From assembly GCA_903845045.1 (NCBI GenBank), contig CAIMWA010000464.1, positions 1 to 55,152 of the forward strand: 55,152 bases of DNA, written 5' to 3'. The position numbers were made by a program, and so were the translations under genes. This DNA is from an uncultured delta proteobacterium. GTDB taxonomy: Bacteria > Myxococcota_A > Polyangia > Polyangiales > Ga0077539. Every line of letters starts with the position of its first letter. Positions within the stretch are counted from its first letter, which is position 1. Positions 17,600-25,948 of this stretch are shown piece after piece. The notes below the pieces were generated by a model. The model searched no databases and had not been told where the DNA came from. It worked only from the letters and a program-made list of their open reading frames with translations.

Positions 17600-19497
17600 G
17601 GACCGACCCGCACCGTGCGCATCGCCGTCGACGGGGCGAGCTTCACCCACGCCCAGCGCGACCCGGCGTCGACCCAGAACCCTGCCGCCGCGGCGTCGAA
17701 GGCGGCGCGTGACGCTGCCATGGAGACCGCGGTGCCATCGACCGTCGCCGTGCGCGCGCCGGGATCGAAGCGAACGCGCAGGTACACCGTCGCGGTCGTC
17801 GGTCCGACGGTGACCACGGCGCCGTCGAGGGTGCGCTGCGCGGTGACCTGGCTGCGGGCCGCGTCCTCGTGGAGCCAGAAGCGCGTCACCGACGGGTCCG
17901 GAATCACGAGCAGCGTCAGCGAACCGCGCTGCGCCACGGCGCCGAAGCCCAGCGCGTCGTCCTCGACGGCGAGCGGAACGATGGCGCCCGAGCGGAGCCA
18001 GAGTCCGATGCGCGAGAGGTCCGAGAGGTCGACGTCGGCGACGGGCTGGCCCCCGGCGAAGGACGATCGCTCCGGCGAGAACCAGCTGTACCACTCGCCG
18101 TCGGGCAGCGTGACCGCGCGATGCCCCGTGTCCGTGAGCACCGGCGCCACGAAGAACGCGGGGCCGAGGCCGTACGAATAGTCGTGCGGCCACGACGCCG
18201 ACGAACCGAAGGGACGCACCAGCGCCTCGCCGCCCGCGTAGGCCTCCTCGGCGAGGGCGTAGAGGTACGGCACCAGCGCGTGGTGCAGCTTCGCGTAGTA
18301 GCGGTAGATCGGCGTGAGGGTCTCGGCGCCGTCGGGCGTGGTCCACGGCGTGAGGTTGGCGCGCCCGTGGAGCTGCATGAACGGGCTCAGCGCACCGACC
18401 GCCGTCCACCGCGCGAAGGTCGCGACGCTGAACGGGATCTCCGTCGCGAGGTTGCGGTCGTCGCGGTCGAGGTATCCACCCACGTCGGACCCGAGCACCA
18501 CATAGCCCGCCTGCGCCGAGCGGAACATCTCGTCGAGGGCGTCCTCGAGGCCCACCCAGTCGCGGCGGTTGTCGCCCATCCATGCGATGGGCGCGTCCTC
18601 GCGGCGCGCGAAGAAGCGCCCGCTGAACTGGTACGACTGATCCCACGCGCGGACCATCGTCGTGAACTCGGGGCCGCGGCGCGACACCGCGTAGTTCCGG
18701 AAGTCCCGGTAATACGCCTCGCTGTAAGCTTGGTGGTCCTGCACGCCCTGCGCGGTGTGAAGCTGCGCGGGGTCGACGTAGCTGTCGCCGAAGTCGAGCT
18801 TCCAGCCGTCGATGCCGGCGTCGAGCACGCGGTCCTGCTGCGCGTGCCACCAGCCGAGGGCGCGGGGGTTGAAGAAGTCGACGCCGGCGCCGCGTCCCTT
18901 CCACCAATTGAAGAGCCGGCCGTCCTCGACGAAGAAGCCGCACCGCAGGCCGTCGTCGAAGTTCGGCGACGCGCCCACGTAGGTGTCGCCGCCCATCTCG
19001 AGGTCGTAGCTCGACTGGTTCACGAGCTGCGTCGTCCAGAGCACCACGCGCACGCCGCGGCCGTGCATGTCGCTCACGAGGCGGTCGAAGTCGTGGTACC
19101 GCACGGGGTTCGGCGCGAAGGTGCTGTACTGCGTCTCCCACGGGCTATCGAGCACCACCGCCCCGACGGGGATGTCGCGGGAGCGAAAGCCGTCGACGAA
19201 GGCGTAGGTGTCGTCGGTGGTCGAGATGTCCTTCGAGATCCACGGCTCGAAGGCCCAGCGAGGGGTGTGCAGCGGCGCCACCGGCACGTCGGCGGCCGCC
19301 GCATCGACGGTGCACGGGCCCACGTCCGCGGGAGGCGTCGAGGCATCGAAAGCGCCCCCGTCGGCGGCGGGCGCACCGGTCTCCATCGCGTCCGAGGACG
19401 CGTCGAGGGGACCGGCGTCGCCCCCGATCACCGAGGTGGTTCCGCACCCCGCGAGCACGAGCGCTGCAGCCGCAGCGAGGGAGCGGGCGGGGCACAT
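17596..19497 (-). CDS. Lipoprotein glycoside hydrolase family 31 (alpha-glycosidase)
   Basis: 633 residues. The signal AAAAALVLAGC makes Cys18 the likely lipid anchor, followed by an Ala/Asp/Pro-rich linker to about residue 75. The barrel starts at RWAFEPWISKDISTTDD. The GH31 nucleophile region reads GWKLDFGDSY (nucleophile Asp236) and the acid/base region WMGDNRRDW (Asp310). LGSDVGGYLDRD and FSPFMQLHGR-like segments also match the family, which cleaves alpha-glucosides or alpha-xylosides. The reading frame overlaps moaB by 4 bp and lies 7 bp after ino1. Substrate is unknown; surface-exposed glycan degradation is inferred. Confidence 0.85.
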   Translation of the reverse strand: MCPARSLAAAAALVLAGCGTTSVIGGDAGPLDASSDAMETGAPAADGGAFDASTPPADVGPCTVDAAAADVPVAPLHTPRWAFEPWISKDISTTDDTYAFVDGFRSRDIPVGAVVLDSPWETQYSTFAPNPVRYHDFDRLVSDMHGRGVRVVLWTTQLVNQSSYDLEMGGDTYVGASPNFDDGLRCGFFVEDGRLFNWWKGRGAGVDFFNPRALGWWHAQQDRVLDAGIDGWKLDFGDSYVDPAQLHTAQGVQDHQAYSEAYYRDFRNYAVSRRGPEFTTMVRAWDQSYQFSGRFFARREDAPIAWMGDNRRDWVGLEDALDEMFRSAQAGYVVLGSDVGGYLDRDDRNLATEIPFSVATFARWTAVGALSPFMQLHGRANLTPWTTPDGAETLTPIYRYYAKLHHALVPYLYALAEEAYAGGEALVRPFGSSASWPHDYSYGLGPAFFVAPVLTDTGHRAVTLPDGEWYSWFSPERSSFAGGQPVADVDLSDLSRIGLWLRSGAIVPLAVEDDALGFGAVAQRGSLTLLVIPDPSVTRFWLHEDAARSQVTAQRTLDGAVVTVGPTTATVYLRVRFDPGARTATVDGTAVSMAASRAAFDAAAAGFWVDAGSRWAWVKLAPSTAMRTVRVGP

Positions 19498-19504
19498 CGG
19501 CGGC

Positions 19505-20818
<1,314 letters not shown>

Positions 20819-20864
20819 GCGGGGGGCGGACCGTACCAGAGCCGCGGCGTCGCCATCAACGGCG

Positions 20865-22076
20865 TCAGGCCGTGACACGCCCGCCGCGCACCGACCGCCA
20901 GATCGGCAGCGCCAGCAAGCCCGGCAACGCGGCGGCCACGGCCCAGGTTCGCAGGCGTCCGTCCTCGATGATCGCGCCGGCGGTGAGGGGCCCGGCGATC
21001 TGCGCGAGCGACGTCATCGACTGCGTGAGCCCCAGTACGAGGCCCTGCTCGTCGCGCGCGCAGACCGCGGTGATCATCGCCGTGAGCGGCGCCCGAACGA
21101 GGCTCATGCCGACGCCGCCCACCGTCGCCGCGACGAGGAGCTCGCGGTGCGTGGCGGCCGGCGCGAGCAGCAGGTAGCCCGCGGACATCAGCGCGAAGCC
21201 GACGCCGACGACAGGGTGCTCGCCCCAGCGCTTCACCGCGCGCCCGACGAGCCCTCCCTGGAGGAAGATGCCGAGGAAGCCTGTGTACGCGAGCACGTAG
21301 CCCACCTCGCGCACGCCGTAGGGCAGCCCCGCCGCCGTGCGGAAGCGGCGCTCGGCGAAGAGCGCGAAGCCCGACGAGAACAGCGAGAACGACAGCGCGA
21401 AGCAGAGGAACAGGGCGAGCATCGGGCCCAGCGACGGGCGGCGCAGGTACGCGGCGTAGCGGCTCCACTCGAGCATGCCGATGCGAGTGCCGCCGGGCGC
21501 GGCCGGGGCTTCGGCCTCGTCGCCGGCGGCGTGCGTGGCGGGCTCGCGGAGCAACGTGGCCGTCGCCAGGATGCTCGTCGCCGAGAGCGCCGCGGCCGCG
21601 TACACGGGCCATCGAGGGTCGTGCTGCGCGAGCCACCCCGACACCGCCGGGCCGAGCAGGAACCCGAGTCCGAAGGACACGCCGATGACGCCGAAGGCCC
21701 GCGCGCGCTGGTGCGGCGGCGTGACGTCGGTGATGTACGCCTGCGCGATGGAGAGGTTGCCGGCCGTGGCGCCGTCGATGACGCGGGCCAGGAACACCAG
21801 CCAGAGCGTCTCGGCGCGGGCGAGGAGCAGGAAGCCGGCGAAGGTTCCGGCCTGCGACACGAGGAGCATGCGACGCCGCCCGAAGCGGTCCGAGAGCTGT
21901 CCGAGCACCGGCCCGGAGACGAGCTGGCAGGCCGCGAAGGTCGCGCCGAGCATTCCGACCACCGCCGGCGACGCGCCGAAATGCTCTGCGTAGAAGGGGA
22001 GCAGCGGCAGGATCAGCGTCATCCCGAGGATGTCGACGAGGACGATGAGGAAGATCGGGAGCAGGGCGCGAGGCAT
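20865..22076 (-). CDS. MFS transporter, TetA-like drug/metabolite efflux type
   Basis: 403 residues from ATG 22076, with 12 predicted hydrophobic segments. The first helix LLPIFLIVLVDILGMTLILP and loop motif GQLSDRFGRRRMLL (motif A, about 58-71) are typical of the TetA/DHA1 group of proton antiporters. The central loop after helix 6 is rich in Ala/Glu. It heads the minus-strand run leading to ino1, 46 bp upstream of it. Substrate cannot be read from sequence; export of an inositol-containing product is one speculation, drug efflux another. Confidence 0.85.
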   Translation of the reverse strand: MPRALLPIFLIVLVDILGMTLILPLLPFYAEHFGASPAVVGMLGATFAACQLVSGPVLGQLSDRFGRRRMLLVSQAGTFAGFLLLARAETLWLVFLARVIDGATAGNLSIAQAYITDVTPPHQRARAFGVIGVSFGLGFLLGPAVSGWLAQHDPRWPVYAAAALSATSILATATLLREPATHAAGDEAEAPAAPGGTRIGMLEWSRYAAYLRRPSLGPMLALFLCFALSFSLFSSGFALFAERRFRTAAGLPYGVREVGYVLAYTGFLGIFLQGGLVGRAVKRWGEHPVVGVGFALMSAGYLLLAPAATHRELLVAATVGGVGMSLVRAPLTAMITAVCARDEQGLVLGLTQSMTSLAQIAGPLTAGAIIEDGRLRTWAVAAALPGLLALPIWRSVRGGRVTA

Positions 22077-22167
22077 CGGGCGATCGAATGCACCGCCGCG
22101 GACGCCGCGGCAAGGGCGCTGGTGGTGTTCGCGGCCGCCGGGGCGTGGTAACGCTGCCGCCGCTTCG

Positions 22168-23097
22168 ATGGCGGACCTCAGTTTTCGCGCGACGATCAAG
22201 CCCGTGGAGGTCGAGGAGCTCGTCGATCTCTTCGTGCACCGCCCGATTGCCCACCTGATCGCGCGTGCGTCGTACGCGACGCCCATCACGCCGGACCAGC
22301 TCACGGTGCTCTCGATGATCGTAGGCCTCGCCTCGGCGGCGTGCATCGTCGCCAGCGTGACCCGCGGGCCGTCGATGCTCGCCACGGGCGGCCTGCTGCT
22401 CATCGCCTCGGCGGTGGTGGACTGCTCCGACGGTCAGCTCGCGCGCATGCGTCAGAGCCAGTCGCGCTACGGGCGCATGCTCGACGGAGCCGTCGACGCC
22501 ATCGTGCAGATCTCGGTGATCCCCGCGGTGATGTTCTACCTCGCCGCGCGGCACCGCGACGTGCCGGCGGCGGCGGCGTTCTGGGTGCTTCTCACGCTCG
22601 TGGCGGCGGTCACCGGCACGATGCACACGTCGCTCTACGACCAGTTCAAGAACGTCTACCTGTCGCAGACCCAATCGTCGCGCCGCGAAGACAGCGAGGA
22701 CCCGGAGGACCTCGCGGCCATCTGGACCGCGATGAAGGCCCGCGGCGCGGGGCTCTCGGAGCGCCTCCGCTTCGAGCTCTACCGCAGCTACGTCGAGCGC
22801 CAGCGGGCGCAGCTTCGCGCCGTCGATCCGAACGTGCCGGGGCGCTACCGCGACCTTCCAGACTACAGCGAGGCTGGCGCGGCCAGGTACCGGGCGCTGA
22901 ACCGGCGCGTGATGCGGGCGTGGAGCTTCTTCGGCGTCGGCACGCACATCTTCGGCCTGGGCCTCGCTCTCCTGGTCGACCGCGTGGAGGTCTACGTGGT
23001 GGCCCGCGCGGTGCTCTACAACGTCGCCCTCGCCGCGCTCACGCCGCTCCAGCGCCGCGCTTCCCGCGCCTATTTCTCCGCGCCCGAGGCACCATGA
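22168..23097 (+). CDS. CDP-alcohol phosphotransferase family enzyme
   Basis: 309 residues, membrane protein. The full family signature DGx2ARx8Gx3Dx3D is present at 88-110 (SDGQLARMRQSQSRYG then RMLDGAVD), so the enzyme should transfer a phosphoalcohol from a CDP-activated donor to a hydroxyl acceptor. Hydrophobic helices flank it, and a hydrophilic insert of about 90 residues (KNVYLSQTQSSRREDSED onward, roughly 165-255) separates the first from the last helices. Its stop overlaps the next gene by ATGA. Close families include phosphatidylinositol(-phosphate) synthases and the DIPP-synthase half of archaeal IPCT-DIPPS; which substrate is used is not determined. Confidence 0.85.
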   Translation: MADLSFRATIKPVEVEELVDLFVHRPIAHLIARASYATPITPDQLTVLSMIVGLASAACIVASVTRGPSMLATGGLLLIASAVVDCSDGQLARMRQSQSRYGRMLDGAVDAIVQISVIPAVMFYLAARHRDVPAAAAFWVLLTLVAAVTGTMHTSLYDQFKNVYLSQTQSSRREDSEDPEDLAAIWTAMKARGAGLSERLRFELYRSYVERQRAQLRAVDPNVPGRYRDLPDYSEAGAARYRALNRRVMRAWSFFGVGTHIFGLGLALLVDRVEVYVVARAVLYNVALAALTPLQRRASRAYFSAPEAP

Positions 23098-23813
23098 CGA
23101 CGGCGATCCTGCTGGCCGCGGGCGTGGGCAGCCGGCTCCGGCCGCTCACCGACGACCGCCCGAAGTGCCTCGTTTCCCTTGGCGCCGAGACGATCCTCGG
23201 GCGGCAGCTTCGGCTCCTCGCGGCGGCGGGCGTGCGCGAGGTGGTGGTGTCGACGGGGTGGGCCGCGGAGGCCCTGCGCGCTGCGCTCGCCGAGGGTCCG
23301 CTCCCGTGGCGCGCGGTGCACAACCCCGATTTCGACCGAACGCAGAACATCGTCTCCTTCGCGCGCGCCCTCGCCATCACCGACGGCGCCGTCGTGAAGC
23401 TCGACGCCGACGTGGTGTTCGGATCGGCGCTGCTGCCGCGGTTGTTCGCTGCCGGCGGCGCGGCCGCGGTGGCCGTCGACGAGCGCCAGCCGGTGCGCGA
23501 CGAGGCCATGAAGGTGCGCGCCCGCGGGGCCTTCGCCGACGCCTTCGGCAAGGGCCTCGCGGCGTCCGACGCGTTCGGCGAGTCCATCGGCATCGAGTGG
23601 TTCTCGACGGCGTCGCGCCCCGTGCTCGACCGGGTCATGGCCGGCGCCGTGGCCGCGGGACGCAGCGACGCCTACTACGAGGACCTCTACGGTGACGTCG
23701 TCGCCGGGGGCATCGCGATGCGCCTCGTTCCCGTCGGCGACCTGCCTTGGACCGAGGTCGACGACGTCGACGATCTGCGGCGCGCGAAGGCGCTGGCACC
23801 GTCGCTGGGATGA
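23094..23813 (+). CDS. Sugar- or alcohol-phosphate nucleotidyltransferase (LicC-like)
   Basis: 239 residues. The Rossmann-like N-terminus TAILLAAGVGSRLRPLTDDRPK (3-24) is the nucleotide-binding signature of NTP transferases, and KLDADVVF (about 102-109) carries the metal-binding aspartate. The size and the pattern around PDFDRTQNIVSFARAL resemble phosphocholine cytidylyltransferases of the LicC type. It begins inside the CDP-alcohol phosphotransferase stop (ATGA), so it probably makes that enzyme's CDP-linked donor. Nucleotide specificity is inferred, not seen. Confidence 0.8.
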   Translation: MTTAILLAAGVGSRLRPLTDDRPKCLVSLGAETILGRQLRLLAAAGVREVVVSTGWAAEALRAALAEGPLPWRAVHNPDFDRTQNIVSFARALAITDGAVVKLDADVVFGSALLPRLFAAGGAAAVAVDERQPVRDEAMKVRARGAFADAFGKGLAASDAFGESIGIEWFSTASRPVLDRVMAGAVAAGRSDAYYEDLYGDVVAGGIAMRLVPVGDLPWTEVDDVDDLRRAKALAPSLG

Positions 23814-23939
23814 TTGCGACGCCGCGCCCGGACGTGATAGAGCCGCGCGGTTGCAGCGTGGCCGGCTCCCGCGACGGGGCGGCCCTCGGCGACGAGGATT
23901 GCGGCGAAAGACCGGTGGCTTCGTGAAGCGTGTGATTCC

Positions 23940-25865
23940 ATGAGCGGGGCGGGGCTGCGCCGGGTCGACCGGGCGATCATCCTCGCGGCGGGGCGGGGTT
24001 CACGGCTCGATCGCGGCGACGCGCTCCCGAAGCCGCTCCGTCCGGTCGCCGGGGTGCCGCTCGTCGGGCGCATCCTTCGTACGCTCGCGGCCGAGGGCGT
24101 GCGCGAGGCGGTGGTGGTGGTCGGCTACGAGGGCGACCGCATCCGTGCGGCGCTCGCGGACCCCGCCGGGCGCGGCGGCGTCGCGGTGACCTTCGTCGAG
24201 AACCCCGCGTGGGAGCGCTCGAACGGGCTGTCGGTGCTCGCGGCGCGGGGCTTCCTCGACCGCGACTGCCTCCTCACCATGGCGGACCACCTCGTGGCGC
24301 CGGCGCTCGTGCGCAGCCTTGTGCGCGCGGAGATCCCCGCGGGCGCGTGCGCGCTCGGCGTCGACTTCGACATCGAGCGCTGCTTCGACGTCGACGACGC
24401 CACCAAGGTGCTCGTCGAGGCGAGCCGCATCCGCGCCATCGGCAAGGACCTCGAGGCCTTCAACGCCATCGACACCGGCATCTTCCGCATCAACGCCGCG
24501 CTCGCCGAGGTCCTCGATGGCATCGCCGCGCGCACCGGCGACGCTTCGCTCTCCGACGGCGTCCGCGCGCTCGCCGCGACCGGGCGCTTCGTCGCCGTGG
24601 ACGTCGGCGACGCGCGCTGGATCGACGTCGACACGCCCGAGGCACAGGCCCGCGCCGAGGCGATGCTCCGGGTCTTCGGCGACGGCCTCGACGACGCCGA
24701 CGGCGACCACGACCCGGCGCACCCCATCGAGCCCGAGGCCATGGAGGTCTTCGCACCGACCTGGGTGCGCGGCGCCTCGCCGTACCGCGAGGAGCACTTC
24801 GCGCTCGCCGACCAGGAGGCGCGCAACGGCAACGACGACTTCGCGCGGCTCATGTCCAACGAGAGCCCCTTCGCTCCGTCGGCGCGCGTCGTCGAGGCCG
24901 TGGTGCGGGCGCTCTCGCGAGGCCACCGCTATCCCGATGCGTCCATGGCCCGAGAGCTCCGTTCGCGGCTGGCTTCGGCCGCGGGCCTCGACGCCGAGAG
25001 CTGCGTGCTCGGGGCGGGTTCGAGCGAGGTCATCGACATGCTCGTGCGCACCTTCGTGGCGCCGGGCGAAGAGGTGGTCATCGTCGTGCCGACGTTCTCC
25101 ATGTACGAGGCGCGAACCCGCGTGGGCGGCGGCGTGCCCGTGCTCGTGCCGATGCGCGAGGACCTCGAGATCGACGCATCGGCGGTGATGCGCGCGGTGA
25201 CGGAGCGCACCAAGCTCGTGTTCCTCTGTTCGCCGAACAACCCCACGGGCCGGCGCCTCGACGAGGCCACGCTGCGCCGCATCCTGCGGCCTGGGATCCC
25301 GGTGGTGGTCGACGAGGCCTACATCGAATTCAGCGACGCCGGGACCTCCGTCGCGGGGCTCATCGCGAGCTCGCCGAACCTCATCGTCGCGCGCACGTTC
25401 TCCAAGGCCTACGGCCTCGCCGGGCTCCGCGTCGGCTACGCGCTCGCCGCTCCGGCGGTGGCGCGGCTGCTCCAGCGCGTGAAGCTCCCGTGGAACGTCT
25501 CCACGGTGGCCCTCGCCGCCGCCTTGGCGGTCCTCGACGACGCCGTCGAGATGAACCGGCAGCGCTCGGTGCTTCGCGAAGAGCGAGCGATGCTGCGCCG
25601 CGAGCTGGGCTCCCTCCCCGGGGTGTCCGTGTTCGACGGCGACGCCAACTTCCTGCTCCTCGACATCCACGACACGGGCTGGAGCGCCGAGGCGCTGGTG
25701 CAGTCGCTGCTGGCCGACGGCGTGTTCATTCGCGCCCTCGCGAGCCACCACCTTCGCCGCGGCTGGGTTCGCGTCTCCGTCGGCGCGCCGGACGCCAACC
25801 GCCGCTGCGTCGACTCGCTCCGCAACGCCCTCGCGCGCGGACGCAGCCGCACCGTCGTGCACTGA
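23940..25865 (+). CDS. Fused nucleotidyltransferase and HisC-like aminotransferase
   Basis: 641 residues, two enzyme domains. Residues about 10-245 are a cytidylyltransferase-like domain (IILAAGRGSRLDRGDALPKP; LLTMADHLVAPALV; RIRAIGKDLEAFNAIDTGIF), closely recalling the inositol-1-phosphate cytidylyltransferase half of archaeal IPCT-DIPPS. Residues about 300-630 are a fold-type I PLP enzyme like histidinol-phosphate aminotransferase: SNESPF, FLCSPNNPTG (428-437), VVDEAYIEF, and PLP lysine Lys489 in TFSKAYGLAGLRVGY. An acidic linker joins them. No stop interrupts the joint. Activation plus amination of the same or a related headgroup is the implied role. Confidence 0.82.
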   Translation: MSGAGLRRVDRAIILAAGRGSRLDRGDALPKPLRPVAGVPLVGRILRTLAAEGVREAVVVVGYEGDRIRAALADPAGRGGVAVTFVENPAWERSNGLSVLAARGFLDRDCLLTMADHLVAPALVRSLVRAEIPAGACALGVDFDIERCFDVDDATKVLVEASRIRAIGKDLEAFNAIDTGIFRINAALAEVLDGIAARTGDASLSDGVRALAATGRFVAVDVGDARWIDVDTPEAQARAEAMLRVFGDGLDDADGDHDPAHPIEPEAMEVFAPTWVRGASPYREEHFALADQEARNGNDDFARLMSNESPFAPSARVVEAVVRALSRGHRYPDASMARELRSRLASAAGLDAESCVLGAGSSEVIDMLVRTFVAPGEEVVIVVPTFSMYEARTRVGGGVPVLVPMREDLEIDASAVMRAVTERTKLVFLCSPNNPTGRRLDEATLRRILRPGIPVVVDEAYIEFSDAGTSVAGLIASSPNLIVARTFSKAYGLAGLRVGYALAAPAVARLLQRVKLPWNVSTVALAAALAVLDDAVEMNRQRSVLREERAMLRRELGSLPGVSVFDGDANFLLLDIHDTGWSAEALVQSLLADGVFIRALASHHLRRGWVRVSVGAPDANRRCVDSLRNALARGRSRTVVH

Positions 25866-25872
25866 CCCGCCC

Positions 25873-25889
25873 GGGCGCTTCTCGCGCCC
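25873..25889. terminator. GC hairpin between convergent genes
   Basis: A perfect 6-bp inverted repeat GGGCGC/GCGCCC with a TTCTC loop lies in the 83-bp gap between the aminotransferase fusion and bamA, whose 3' ends converge here. There is no T-tract on either strand, so bidirectional termination is only likely by position. Confidence 0.35.
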
Positions 25890-25948
25890 AGCCCCCCCGC
25901 TCCCCGCCAGCGCTTCCACCGAGGTTCGCCGCCGACGCGGCGACGCCC

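Noticed and set aside
17102..19141. MoaB fused to a long upstream region
   Set aside because: The upstream part is a shadow of the GH31 gene; the GTG at 17599 gives normal MoaB length and a 4-bp overlap.
23814..23939. Small gene in the gap before the aminotransferase fusion
   Set aside because: The short open frame here has no ribosome-binding site or recognisable product, and ends inside the fusion's start; I see no feature in this 126-bp stretch.
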